This document shows positions 48,401 through 56,908 of a stretch of DNA of 64,000 nucleotides, one piece after another. Each line of letters starts with the position of its first letter. The first letter of the stretch is position 1. Source of the stretch: Acidimicrobiaceae bacterium (GTDB taxonomy: Bacteria; Actinomycetota; Acidimicrobiia; Acidimicrobiales; Ilumatobacteraceae); contig BGOG01000004.1 in NCBI GenBank assembly GCA_003569125.1, forward strand, positions 1 to 64,000, read 5' to 3'. A program made the translations under genes and the position numbers. The notes under the pieces were generated by a model, which was not told the DNA's origin, did no database searches, and saw only the letters and a list, made by a program, of their open reading frames with translations.

Positions 48401-48668
48401 GATTTCCTTCAACAATGCGAACGATCGATTCAGGTAACACGGTCTGTATTTTTTTCATCAGCAACTGCGATGCAACCGTGTCTGGTTTCTGGTTGATCAC
48501 TTGCGAAGTCAGAAAAAATACGTGGCTTAATGCCGAATAGTCTTGATTCGCAAGTGATTGAAGTACTTCATCAAACCATGGCCCTGGCTGATGAACGACC
48601 ATTGCAGTCACCACGGGTGGCGCAGAATTCTCCCCTGGTCTACTTGATCCAAATCTCACCCGACTCAT
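45415..48668 (-). CDS. Large GT2-family glycosyltransferase with multi-pass membrane domain, one frameshift
   Basis: About 1083 residues. The N-terminal GT2 domain (about 15-270) has MHDDVLLQPSTI (DxD-type) and FFGEDLEFCWRAHLGGARV (the ED acceptor-base motif). A basic linker is followed by about a dozen helices, then a mostly extracytoplasmic tail with a final helix near VQFLVWFGLLIL. The frame breaks near 46905; adding one T gives FAPAILVVALIGVGLW. Such proteins in actinobacteria are thought to transfer sugars to lipid-linked or wall polymers. It heads the set GT2-DUF5719-thioredoxin-like on the minus strand. Confidence 0.82.
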
Positions 48669-48748
48669 GCCGATATAAGACTACTTGCGACTAGTTGTGG
48701 CAATTTGATGGCTATCGCTCTATAAACTAAAAGCAGATTGGAGACACA

Positions 48749-48931
48749 GTGCGAGAAATCAATTTGGACGAGTTACGACTAGGGCCAATCAAGGCGCAAG
48801 ATTTGTTGCGCTTGACCAAAGACGCCACGTATATCGCTGTTGGGCTCGGGATATTGACATTTCAAAAAGCACAAGTTTGTCGTCGCGAGGCAATGTCAAA
48901 GTTGCAAGATCAAATCGCAAAACAATTTTAA
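48749..48931 (+). CDS. Small conserved-looking protein of unknown function
   Basis: 60 residues from GTG 48749, with TTGGAGAC just upstream as a good ribosome site. The sequence starts MREINLDELRLGPIKAQDLLRL and contains a weakly hydrophobic stretch YIAVGLGILTFQ (about 28-39), then a basic tail, so it may be membrane-associated. I do not recognise the family. It is divergent from the GT2 gene and 16 bases upstream of the flippase gene, so the two plus-strand genes probably share a transcript. Confidence 0.6.
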   Translation: MREINLDELRLGPIKAQDLLRLTKDATYIAVGLGILTFQKAQVCRREAMSKLQDQIAKQF

Positions 48932-48947
48932 ATATTTCGTTTAACTA

Positions 48948-50249
48948 GTGTCGGACCAAAACGAAAGTTCATTGAGTTCGTCGCTCGCCACCAAAAGAAA
49001 ACGCATTGACCTGCCAGAAGGAACGATTGCGATTTCAATCGGCTTAATAATTGCCGGCTTGACGATCTATGCATTCTTCAAGATCGGTCAACAAGCACTT
49101 GGCCAGGACGGATTTAAACCGCTCGTCTCACTGTGGTTTGTGATGTTTGCTCTCGCACCGGGTTTCTTTTTGCCGGTTGAACAAGAAATCAGCCGGGCGA
49201 TCGCCCATCGTCGTGCACTTGGCCAAGGTGCCGGACCAGTCGTAAAAAAAGTTTTGATTTTATGTTCGCTAATCGTCGTCGGGTTAATCGTCGCGATCGC
49301 CGCACTTGCACCGTTCGTAAATGACAATTTATTCGAAGGTCACGGAATCGTCACCGCCAGTTTGGCAATCGCGATTGCCGTATACGGCATCTTCTATATC
49401 GTCAAGGGTTTGTGCTCAGGACTTGGCAAATTTAATTCGTATGGTTTTATTGTTGGTGCCGACGGGGCAGTACGCGTCATAGTTTGCTTAATTTTGTTAG
49501 TTGCCGGAGTAACTCAACTCGGGCCTTATGCACTAGCAGTCGTGCTCACGCCACTCGTGGGTGTATTGACGATTTTGTTTTCAGGTCAATTAAAAATGCA
49601 AGACGGTCCGCCAGCGACATGGTCTGAAATCACGCCGAATCTCGGGCTCTTGCTCGGTGGATCGATTTTCGCTGCAGCGTTGGTCAATGCCGGCCCGATC
49701 ACAGTTGCTTTGCTCGGCGATACTTCTCCAGCCGAACACGTCACTCTGTTTGGTAACGCAGTGCTGTTAACTCGTGTGCCGTTATTTTTGTTTCAAGCGG
49801 TTCAAGCGGCGCTCCTACCGAGACTCACCAGGCTCGCCGCCCGTGGCGACATCAAAGAATTTCGATCCGGATTCAAACAATTAGTCGTCTTGGTTTTTGG
49901 TGTCGGCATACTTGGCACAGTCGGCGCATTTGCGATCGGTCCCAATGTGCTTGATCTTGTGTATGGCGGAAGTATCGACCGTCGAACGATCACGTTGCTC
50001 GCTCTTGCAAGCGGCATCTACATGATGGCTTTGGCGATCGCCCAGGCGGTGATCGCCCTCAACGGACACAAACATGTCGCAATCGGTTGGTCGCTGGCTT
50101 TTATTGCTTACCTACTCACGGTCTGGCTCGTCAGCGACGATTTATTTTTGCGAGTTGAGATTGCGCTCGTTTCAAGTTCTGCGGTTGGTTTAATTTCGTT
50201 TGCGACGAGTCTGCGATTGCAGTTGCGTTCTCTATCGCCGACGCTTTGA
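48948..50249 (+). CDS. Polysaccharide/lipid-linked oligosaccharide flippase (MOP superfamily)
   Basis: 433 residues with about 12 evenly spaced hydrophobic helices, from GTG 48948 following a Ser-rich tail. LSLV-type segments such as [17 protein letters not shown] and [23 protein letters not shown] match the polysaccharide-biosynthesis (Wzx-like) branch more than MurJ, whose charged cavity residues I cannot locate. Such transporters flip undecaprenyl-linked glycans across the membrane. It fits beside gmd, guanylyltransferase and the three GT4 genes. It converges on gmd with the reading frames overlapping by 18 bases. Confidence 0.78.
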   Translation: MSDQNESSLSSSLATKRKRIDLPEGTIAISIGLIIAGLTIYAFFKIGQQALGQDGFKPLVSLWFVMFALAPGFFLPVEQEISRAIAHRRALGQGAGPVVKKVLILCSLIVVGLIVAIAALAPFVNDNLFEGHGIVTASLAIAIAVYGIFYIVKGLCSGLGKFNSYGFIVGADGAVRVIVCLILLVAGVTQLGPYALAVVLTPLVGVLTILFSGQLKMQDGPPATWSEITPNLGLLLGGSIFAAALVNAGPITVALLGDTSPAEHVTLFGNAVLLTRVPLFLFQAVQAALLPRLTRLAARGDIKEFRSGFKQLVVLVFGVGILGTVGAFAIGPNVLDLVYGGSIDRRTITLLALASGIYMMALAIAQAVIALNGHKHVAIGWSLAFIAYLLTVWLVSDDLFLRVEIALVSSSAVGLISFATSLRLQLRSLSPTL

Positions 50250-51215
50250 CTCGTAATCTAAATCGTTAGCGACCATCATCTGAATTAACGTTTCAAAACC
50301 AACTTTTGGTTGCCAACCGAGTTTTGTCCTTGCTTTTGTCGCATCGCCAATCAATAAATCAACTTCTGCTGGGCGGAAGAATCTCTGATCTTGGCGAACA
50401 AATTGATGCCAGTCACCGAGATCAGCGGCACCAAAAGCAACTTCGAGCAACTGCTCGATTGAATGCGCTTTGCCTGTTGCGATCACGAAATCATCTGGCG
50501 TTGATTGTTGCAACATCATCCACATCGCCTCGACATAATCACCCGCAAAACCCCAATCGCGCTTTGCCTCAAGATTTCCGAGAACGAGTTCAGTTTGCAA
50601 ACCAAGTTTTATGCGAGCCACCGAGTTTGTAATTTTTCGAGTCACGAACTCGAGTCCACGACGAGGCCCCTCGTGATTGAACAAAATGCCCGAGCAAGCG
50701 AACATGTCGTAACTTTCGCGATAGTTCACGGTGATGTCGTGTGCAAAAACTTTTGCCACGCCATACGGAGATCGCGGATGAAACGGCGTCATTTCTGTTT
50801 GCGGGGTCTCGCGCACCTTGCCGAACATCTCAGAAGATGATGCTTGATAAAAACGAATCGGATTTTTTCTTGCCCCACCGACCAGACGAATCGCTTCAAG
50901 CATTCGCAGAACACCGAGCCCGGTTATGTTGCCGGTGAGTTCGGCTTGATTAAAAGACATCGCCACGAACGAAATCGCGCCGAGGTTGTAAACCTCGTCT
51001 GGTTGTGACATTTCAAGGGCACTGACGAGACTCGAAAAATCAGCCAGATCACCAGGCACTAGTTGAACGAACGGAAACTCATCGCGGATCGACTCGGCCT
51101 TGGGATTATTTTGACCCTTGACCAGCCCGAAAACTTCGTATCCCTTGCCATTCAAAAATTCAGCCAAGTGACGACCGTCTTGTCCCGTGATACCAGTGAT
51201 CAGTGCGCGAGTCAT
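50232..51215 (-). CDS. gmd: GDP-mannose 4,6-dehydratase
   Basis: 327 residues of the extended SDR family. It has [21 protein letters not shown] at the start (NADP-binding GxxGxxG). The catalytic Tyr-Lys is in [12 protein letters not shown] (about 153-164), Thr/Ser-Glu in [11 protein letters not shown], and [17 protein letters not shown] is the Gmd signature. [16 protein letters not shown] follows. It makes GDP-4-keto-6-deoxymannose, the substrate of GDP-fucose synthase at 59254. It is divergent from cofD by 40 bases and convergent with the flippase. Confidence 0.95.
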   Translation of the reverse strand: MTRALITGITGQDGRHLAEFLNGKGYEVFGLVKGQNNPKAESIRDEFPFVQLVPGDLADFSSLVSALEMSQPDEVYNLGAISFVAMSFNQAELTGNITGLGVLRMLEAIRLVGGARKNPIRFYQASSSEMFGKVRETPQTEMTPFHPRSPYGVAKVFAHDITVNYRESYDMFACSGILFNHEGPRRGLEFVTRKITNSVARIKLGLQTELVLGNLEAKRDWGFAGDYVEAMWMMLQQSTPDDFVIATGKAHSIEQLLEVAFGAADLGDWHQFVRQDQRFFRPAEVDLLIGDATKARTKLGWQPKVGFETLIQMMVANDLDYESKRRR

Positions 51216-51255
51216 AACGAACTATTAATCTACCTGAGCCGTACGCTCAAAGACC

Positions 51256-52251
51256 ATGGTTGTTGGTTCGAAGATCAATTCGGTGATGGTTCTCGCGGGC
51301 GGGGTCGGTGCCGCACGATTTCTTCGCGGACTGGCATTGGTCCACGATCAACGGGCGACCACCGCGTTGGTCAACACCGGTGACGACACCGTCTTGCACG
51401 GATTAAATATTTCGCCCGACATCGACACTGTGATCTACACACTCAGCGAAGCGATCGACCCACAGCGCGGTTGGGGACTTTCAAATGAAACTTGGCGCGC
51501 AATGGAGTCGCTCAAGCGATACGTCGATGTGCGACCAACCGGTTCTATCGCCGCACCAGAGTGGTTCAATCTTGGCGACCAAGATCTTGCTACACATTTT
51601 TATCGAACCGCACGAAAAAGTGAAGGTGCCGATGCATCACAAATCACCAGTGAGATCGCCCGTGCATGGAAAGTTGCCCAACGAATCGTGCCGATGACCA
51701 ATAATGTCGTTGCAACTTTTGTCGAACTCGCACAAGATTGCCAAGCCGGCAAAGCAGGTGAACAAATTAGTTTTCAAGAATATTTCGTGAAATATCAACA
51801 CAGCGTCGCTGTGCGAGCAATTTATTTTCAAGGTGCTGAAACTGCAAAGCCGAACTGCATCGACGAATTGAGCCGAGCCGAAGTCATCGTGATCGCTCCA
51901 TCAAATCCGATTGTTTCAATCGGTCCGATTCGCGCGCTGACTGGCATAGACGAGGTGCTCGTCGCAAACCGCGAGAGAGTGGTTGCAATCTCGCCAATCA
52001 TTGGCGGTCATGCCCTCAAAGGACCAGCCGATCGAATGCTCACCGAATTAGGTCACGAATCTTCTGCTCTCGGTATAGCGCGACTGTATAAGAGCATTGC
52101 TTCGACACTTATTATTGACTCCGTGGATGCAGATCTCAAAGACGCGATTGAACGCGAAGGTTTGCGTTGCATAGTTACAAATACGGTGATGTCAGATTTG
52201 AAAGTCGCCGGCCAACTCGCGCAAACTACCCTCGACAGCGTCGTTAGATAA
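51256..52251 (+). CDS. cofD: 2-phospho-L-lactate transferase CofD/FbiA (coenzyme F420)
   Basis: 331 residues. The N-terminal VLAGGVGAARFLRGLALV binds the nucleotide, NTGDDTVLHGLNISPDIDTVIYTLSE is the CofD signature and APSNPIVSIGPI lies near 215. It transfers the phospho-lactyl (or dehydro-lactyl) group from an activated GDP derivative to Fo, making F420-0. It is three bases upstream of cofE, so one transcript makes both. This pairing is standard in actinobacteria (fbiA-fbiB). A slightly later start at ATG 51286 is possible. Confidence 0.94.
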   Translation: MVVGSKINSVMVLAGGVGAARFLRGLALVHDQRATTALVNTGDDTVLHGLNISPDIDTVIYTLSEAIDPQRGWGLSNETWRAMESLKRYVDVRPTGSIAAPEWFNLGDQDLATHFYRTARKSEGADASQITSEIARAWKVAQRIVPMTNNVVATFVELAQDCQAGKAGEQISFQEYFVKYQHSVAVRAIYFQGAETAKPNCIDELSRAEVIVIAPSNPIVSIGPIRALTGIDEVLVANRERVVAISPIIGGHALKGPADRMLTELGHESSALGIARLYKSIASTLIIDSVDADLKDAIEREGLRCIVTNTVMSDLKVAGQLAQTTLDSVVR

Positions 52252-52254
52252 ATC

Positions 52255-52968
52255 ATGGGTCGACTAACTATTTGGGGTGTAGAAGGAATCGGCGAGATCA
52301 CGCCGCAAGATCAACTCGGAAAAATCATCTCCGACGCATGTCGCCAAGAACCAAACGGACCGCTTCAAAATAATGATGTCCTGGTCGTCACTCAAAAAAT
52401 TGTTTCGAAAGCCGAGGGTCGTTTGGTTGCCATCGACGCCAATGACCCGCTTAGCCACAAGCAACTTGTCGAAGATGAGGCGGTGCGAATCGTGCGCCGT
52501 CGCGGAGATCTGATCATCACCGAAACCAAGCACGGGTTCGTTTGCGCCAACAGCGGGATTGATCTGTCAAATGTCGAACGTGGATACGCGGCCTTGCTGC
52601 CAATCGACAGCGATAAATCTGCGCGACGAATTCGTGACATCATCGGAGCGACACTCGGTGTCAGCGTCGGTGTAATCATCAGCGATACTTTTGGTCGACC
52701 TTGGAGAAAAGGATTGACCGATGTCGCGATTGGCGTCGCAGGTGTTGCCGGTGTTGTAGATCTACGTGGAACCCCCGACTCTCTTGGCAGAATCATGCAA
52801 GTAACCGAAGTTGCGGTCGCCGACGAGTTAGCCAGTGCGGCTGAACTCGTGATGGGAAAATCTTCTGGAGTTCCAGTTGCAATAGTTCGCGGGGTTGACG
52901 AAACTTGGTTTCGCAATTCAGATATTGGCGAGCTTGTCAGACCTCCACAAGAAGATCTCTTTCGCTAA
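52255..52968 (+). CDS. cofE: Coenzyme F420-0:L-glutamate ligase CofE
   Basis: 237 residues with the CofE fold: WGVEGIGEITPQDQLGKII, VVTQKIVSKAEGR (substrate binding), ETKHGFVCANSGIDLSNV, IISDTFGRPWRKGLTDVAIG (metal and GTP) and the tail DETWFRNSDIGELVRPPQEDLFR. It adds gamma-linked glutamates to F420-0. It lacks the C-terminal nitroreductase-like half present in mycobacterial FbiB, so it is the short archaeal-type form. A FbiB-C-like protein might be encoded elsewhere. It converges on the epimerase-like gene. Confidence 0.94.
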   Translation: MGRLTIWGVEGIGEITPQDQLGKIISDACRQEPNGPLQNNDVLVVTQKIVSKAEGRLVAIDANDPLSHKQLVEDEAVRIVRRRGDLIITETKHGFVCANSGIDLSNVERGYAALLPIDSDKSARRIRDIIGATLGVSVGVIISDTFGRPWRKGLTDVAIGVAGVAGVVDLRGTPDSLGRIMQVTEVAVADELASAAELVMGKSSGVPVAIVRGVDETWFRNSDIGELVRPPQEDLFR

Positions 52969-52969
52969 T

Positions 52970-52993
52970 TTGCTAGTTTAAATCAGCTAGCAA
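52970..52993. terminator. Hairpin between cofE and the epimerase-like gene
   Basis: TTGCTAG (52970-52976) and CTAGCAA (52987-52993) form a perfect 7-bp stem around 10 bases. It spans the end of the minus-strand gene. No clear U run follows, so terminator strength is doubtful. Confidence 0.4.
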
Positions 52994-53890
52994 TTCTGCA
53001 ATACCTGCTTTTACTGATGTCCAGTGCGCCCAACCAAGTTGAATCCGCGCACGAGTTGCGTTGACCGAGTTGCGTTGCAACTCTCCGTGCCTCGCAGGCT
53101 CAAATCTTTCTCTCAATGTTGTCGATGCCCCCATCAACTTCCACAAGTCTTGAACTGAAGTTTGAATTCCGGTTCCGATGTTGATTATCAGCCCGCCCCC
53201 CTTGGTCATTGCGCGAGACAGGGCATCGACTGCATCATCAATGAACAAAAAATCTCGGGTTTGACGACCACTTCCAAAAATAACCGGCGAATTATTTGTG
53301 TGCATTGCATCAGCGAATGCCGCAACGACTCCATCACTCGGGCGTTGGCGCTTGCCGTAAACATTTGTCATCGCCAGAGCAGTGAACTCGACATCGTAAC
53401 TTTCGCGATATACAGCCAAGAGATCTACGAGTGCGTTCGCCATTACATAGGCGACGCCCATCGGTTCGGGCTTGCGACCTTCTTTGACGGGCAACTGTCG
53501 TGCCGGGACTTCGCCATACAACAAGTTTGCCGGCAGGGCCACGACTACTTTTTTGATTTTGTGTTTGTGTGCCGCTTCAAGAACCGTCAGTAGCAAACTT
53601 GCCGAAGCCAAGAACTCGCTCGTTGTGGTTTGGCTTGGTGGCAGCAGTGCCAAATGATAAATAACAGACGGTTGACGAATCGAAATCAACTCAGAAAACT
53701 CTGGTGCCAAAATATTCAAATGGTGAAATCGCAACCCGCTTCCGATTGCTCTGGCCTCGCTGAGATTAGCCAAAGACCCAACCGATAAATCGTCGACTAC
53801 TTCAACATTGTGACCGTCAGCCAACAACCGATCAACTAAATGCGAGCCAATGAAACCAGCACCACCACAAACAAGTGCACTGTTTTGCAT
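52973..53890 (-). CDS. Extended SDR, UDP-sugar epimerase/dehydratase-like, active site altered
   Basis: 305 residues. The NAD-binding GGAGFIGSHL opens the chain, with VVDDLSVGSLANL after it, and TNVYGKRQRPSD marks the sugar region. The usual SSS/VYG and YxxxK catalytic signatures are not intact. The Ser position reads VALPANLLYGE and the Tyr-Lys segment reads AYVMANALVDLL, with Asn in place of Lys. It may therefore be inactive as a standard epimerase, or bind sugar nucleotides without chemistry. It sits next to the nucleotidyltransferase gene, 29 bases downstream in the same direction. Confidence 0.8.
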   Translation of the reverse strand: MQNSALVCGGAGFIGSHLVDRLLADGHNVEVVDDLSVGSLANLSEARAIGSGLRFHHLNILAPEFSELISIRQPSVIYHLALLPPSQTTTSEFLASASLLLTVLEAAHKHKIKKVVVALPANLLYGEVPARQLPVKEGRKPEPMGVAYVMANALVDLLAVYRESYDVEFTALAMTNVYGKRQRPSDGVVAAFADAMHTNNSPVIFGSGRQTRDFLFIDDAVDALSRAMTKGGGLIINIGTGIQTSVQDLWKLMGASTTLRERFEPARHGELQRNSVNATRARIQLGWAHWTSVKAGIAELLADLN

Positions 53891-53919
53891 CAGTTATTTT
53901 CTGAAGATTGATTTACTAG

Positions 53920-54942
53920 TCATCTACCCTTGTTCTGACTTGCCGGATCTGGAACTTTGGCATCTCTCAATACGGCACCCGAATTTACCTCGCCTTGTGC
54001 ACCTATTAAGCAAGATGTTACTTGTGCGAACGCACCGATGTGTCCCATTACTGCACTATCTATCACGACTGCATTGGCATCAACTCTCGCGTCGGCGAGC
54101 AACACACTGCGCACAATTTGCGCATTTTCTCCAACCACGCAATTTGCGCCGATTGTGCTTTGAGTAATTACCGCCGTCGGGTCAACGGTTGCGGTCTCAT
54201 CGACTGGCGTAACTTTATAGATGCTTTTTCTCGAGAGAAGTTCAACATTGCTGCGAACATAAGTATCGGGACGACCCGCGTCTATCCAGTAGTCGTCGGT
54301 TGGCAACGCATACAGAACCCCTTCGCGAACCATCTCAGGAAACGTTTCTCGTTCGATCGAAAGTGGCGCCGTGCCGGGCATTCGCTCGAGTGCAGAAGTT
54401 TCGAAAACATATGTTCCGCCATTGACGTGCCGTGACGCAGTTTCGCCGGTCTTCGGTTTTTCAACAAATCTAATCACTTTGCCGTTGGCGTCAGTTTCAA
54501 CGACACCGTATTGAGAAGGGTCTGCGACCGGAGTCAAATGAATCGTGCCTTGGGCATGAGCCGAACGATGAAACTCAACAAGTTTTGCAACATCTAAATC
54601 AGTCAGAATGTCGCCGTTGGCAACGATAAATGTTTCACCACGCTCATAGATTTTCGCATCACGCGCCGCAAACCCGATTGCCCCCGACGTGTCTAGCGGT
54701 CGATCTTCGACCGCATAACTTAGTTCGACACCAGCACAGCGATTATTCGGAAACGCTTTCAAAAACGGCTCGGGTTTAAAGCCGAGTGCCAGCACCGCGT
54801 GAGTCACTCCACCATGCGCAAGCGAAGTCATCAGTCTTTCTAAAAGCGGAATATTGCAGACCGGCAACAACGGTTTGGGAATCTCAAAAGTCAGTGGTCG
54901 AAGCCTTGTGCCAAAACCGCCGACGAGCACTACTGCGTGCAT
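53920..54942 (-). CDS. NDP-sugar pyrophosphorylase, mannose-1-phosphate guanylyltransferase-like
   Basis: 340 residues. The signature GGFGTRLRPLT and PKPLLPVCN occupy about 8-32. The nucleotide/metal region VANGDILTDLD is near 110, FVEKPKTGE near 162 and DYWIDAGRPDTYVRSN near 222. A C-terminal left-handed beta-helix of hexapeptides (ITQSTIGANCVVGENAQIV and later) follows. It makes an activated sugar from sugar-1-phosphate. Its order with cofD/cofE matches mycobacterial Rv3264c, annotated as a mannose-1-phosphate guanylyltransferase. Glucose-1-phosphate uridylyl/thymidylyl activity cannot be excluded by sequence alone. Confidence 0.85.
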   Translation of the reverse strand: MHAVVLVGGFGTRLRPLTFEIPKPLLPVCNIPLLERLMTSLAHGGVTHAVLALGFKPEPFLKAFPNNRCAGVELSYAVEDRPLDTSGAIGFAARDAKIYERGETFIVANGDILTDLDVAKLVEFHRSAHAQGTIHLTPVADPSQYGVVETDANGKVIRFVEKPKTGETASRHVNGGTYVFETSALERMPGTAPLSIERETFPEMVREGVLYALPTDDYWIDAGRPDTYVRSNVELLSRKSIYKVTPVDETATVDPTAVITQSTIGANCVVGENAQIVRSVLLADARVDANAVVIDSAVMGHIGAFAQVTSCLIGAQGEVNSGAVLRDAKVPDPASQNKGR

Positions 54943-54953
54943 GTCAGATCTTC

Positions 54954-55628
54954 CTATGAGTTAAGGGTGAGTAGTTCTAAATCTGATGTTGAAACTGGTT
55001 GTGGTGCTTCGACATCTTTGGCAACGAAGGCGAGCGTTATCGCCATACCGTTACCAGTCAAACGAACTTTGCCGAGATCTGCGATTGAAATCTTTGAAGA
55101 TGAAATCTTGCTATCCCAGACCGAAACTTGCACCGATGCGTCTTTATCGCCACATTTTGTGTCTGTTTCAGAAATTGTTTCGCCGTTATTGATCGACTCT
55201 GGAAACTTGATTGAATCGTTTGTGACTTCGATGCCGTACAAATCAAAGATTGTCTGCAGATTTGCTCGACGCTCACCAGAAAGAACTTGTGGCTCCCAAC
55301 GAATGACGCCGGCCGACTCGATGTAGGCGCCGGCCTTGAGCGTGGCGGCACTCGCGCCGAGGTCTTGGGTTGCTGGCAGGCTCTCAATGAACTGGTCGCA
55401 CTTGTAGATACCAAATGCCGTGTAGTAGTTCTGTTTCGCCGTGTCTAATGCACTGACCTGTTCTTGACTCTGACGGGCATAAGCGATCAGCGCAACGCCG
55501 AGAACGCAGATGACAAATATCATCGTCGGAAACAATGTGCCGCCTTGCAGTCGAATCTTTCGACCCTTTTTGTTTTTGCTGACTGCCGCGAGTCGAGCGA
55601 TTTTTTTAGCAGAAGATGAGGTAGCCAC
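54954..55628 (-). CDS. Single-pass membrane protein of unknown function
   Basis: 224 residues. A basic cytoplasmic tail (KKIARLAAVSKNKKGRKIRL) is followed by one TM helix (LFPTMIFVICVLGVALIAYA, about 31-50) and a soluble extracellular part with two conserved-looking Cys (YKCDQFIESLP and DTKCGDKDAS) that could form a disulfide. I do not recognise the family. It lies between a guanylyltransferase-like gene and a GT4 gene, all on the minus strand with gaps of 11 and 20 bases, so a role in the same envelope glycan is an inference. Confidence 0.6.
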   Translation of the reverse strand: MATSSSAKKIARLAAVSKNKKGRKIRLQGGTLFPTMIFVICVLGVALIAYARQSQEQVSALDTAKQNYYTAFGIYKCDQFIESLPATQDLGASAATLKAGAYIESAGVIRWEPQVLSGERRANLQTIFDLYGIEVTNDSIKFPESINNGETISETDTKCGDKDASVQVSVWDSKISSSKISIADLGKVRLTGNGMAITLAFVAKDVEAPQPVSTSDLELLTLNS

Positions 55629-55648
55629 GAAGAAGAAATGCTACCGCC

Positions 55649-56884
55649 TTATGGCGCATACAAGGCTTCGTACCGTTGTGCAACCGAACCCGCAGAGGCA
55701 TGGCTCTCGACCCAAGTTCTTCCGCGCTCGCCCATTTCGCCGAGCATTTTCGGGTCTTGCGCCATCGTCTTGAGCGCGGAAATAAAAGCCACTTGATCAT
55801 CCGGCGCAACGCAAATTCCGGCCTTGGCAGCCGCCAAGATTCGCGGCACCTCTGTATCTAAATCGACTGCGGCACAAACTGGTCTACCCGCTGCAAGTAC
55901 GGAGTATGTTTTGGATGGAACACTCACCGAACCAAGACCGCGCTTTAACGGCACGACATGAATATCGCCAGTTGCTAAAACTTCACTGAGTCGCGAAATA
56001 TCTTGATAATCGCCAAAACGAATGTTGTCGAGCCCGCGTGCTGCGGCTTGCAAAGATTCACGGGCAGCACCCTCGCCGTTGATAACGAAAATTAGTTGCG
56101 TCAATTCTCGCGCCGCAGCAATCAACATCTCGAGTGATTGCGAAAATCCGACATTGCCGGCATACATCACGACCATCTCTTCACCGATCTCGAGTTCATG
56201 GCGATATTTGGTCATTCGTGACATCGGCGTGATCGCGTGAGTGTCAACGAAGTTCGGGATCACACGAACACGCTTGTGAAACCTCTGATCAAGTTTTCGT
56301 TGCACATTGTTCGCGAGATCATCCGACAACAACACAACCAAATCCGACTTTTGATAGCTGACTCGCTCGAGCCATCTTGCCGCTTTGATAATTTTTTGAT
56401 TCGAAATTGCGCCGGTTTCAATTGCTGCATCAGGGAAAATATCTTGAATATTAAACACAAGTTTTCCGCCACGAAATATTTTCGTCAACCACCCCGTCAG
56501 CCCGAGCGTGAGCGGTGGCGACATCGCCAATACGCCGTCTATGCGACGAGGAAGCCCACCAGCAACCAGACTTCGCAAACCAACGATTGCGCTGAACAAA
56601 ATAAATCCAACTGCGCGGCGCAACAAATTTAATTTGGTCTTGCCGGCAAATGGCTGAACTCGAGTTATTGACCCCCACCGGGTTTTTTCAACTCGCCACA
56701 ACGCGCCCGACCAACCTTGCTCGACTTGATGTTTGCGATACCACGGCAGCGAAGTTACGACATGAAGTTCGTGCCCGCGGTTTGCGAGTTCGTGCACGAT
56801 TCGTGTCATCACCACACCTGTTGGTGCCATATCGGGCTCAAAATGCGGACATAAAACGACCAAACGCAGTTTTTTCTGGCTCAT
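55649..56884 (-). CDS. GT4-family glycosyltransferase, WbuB-like
   Basis: 411 residues with the GT-B layout. The N-terminal domain starts RLVVLCPHFEPDMAPTGVVMTRIVHELANRGH. The C-terminal domain has YAGNVGFSQSLEMLI, DIHVVPLKRGLGSVSVPSKTYSVLAAGRPVCA (the E/S-x7-E-type donor region) and a final AQRYEALY. Such enzymes resemble WbuB, which adds GlcNAc or fucosamine-type sugars. Its start region is a perfect 14-bp tandem duplication, so an ATG lies at 56898 as well as at 56884; only 56884 is in frame. It follows two other GT4 genes. Confidence 0.85.
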   Translation of the reverse strand: MSQKKLRLVVLCPHFEPDMAPTGVVMTRIVHELANRGHELHVVTSLPWYRKHQVEQGWSGALWRVEKTRWGSITRVQPFAGKTKLNLLRRAVGFILFSAIVGLRSLVAGGLPRRIDGVLAMSPPLTLGLTGWLTKIFRGGKLVFNIQDIFPDAAIETGAISNQKIIKAARWLERVSYQKSDLVVLLSDDLANNVQRKLDQRFHKRVRVIPNFVDTHAITPMSRMTKYRHELEIGEEMVVMYAGNVGFSQSLEMLIAAARELTQLIFVINGEGAARESLQAAARGLDNIRFGDYQDISRLSEVLATGDIHVVPLKRGLGSVSVPSKTYSVLAAGRPVCAAVDLDTEVPRILAAAKAGICVAPDDQVAFISALKTMAQDPKMLGEMGERGRTWVESHASAGSVAQRYEALYAP

Positions 56885-56904
56885 GATTTCTGGCTCATGA
56901 TTTC
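56874..56904. repeat. 14-bp tandem duplication of a start codon region
   Basis: TTCTGGCTCATGAT occurs at 56874-56887 and again at 56888-56901. On the minus strand each copy carries ATGAGCCAGAA. The upstream copy reads MSQKS then TGA, and that TGA overlaps the true start codon. Confidence 0.85.
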
Positions 56905-56908
56905 GCGC

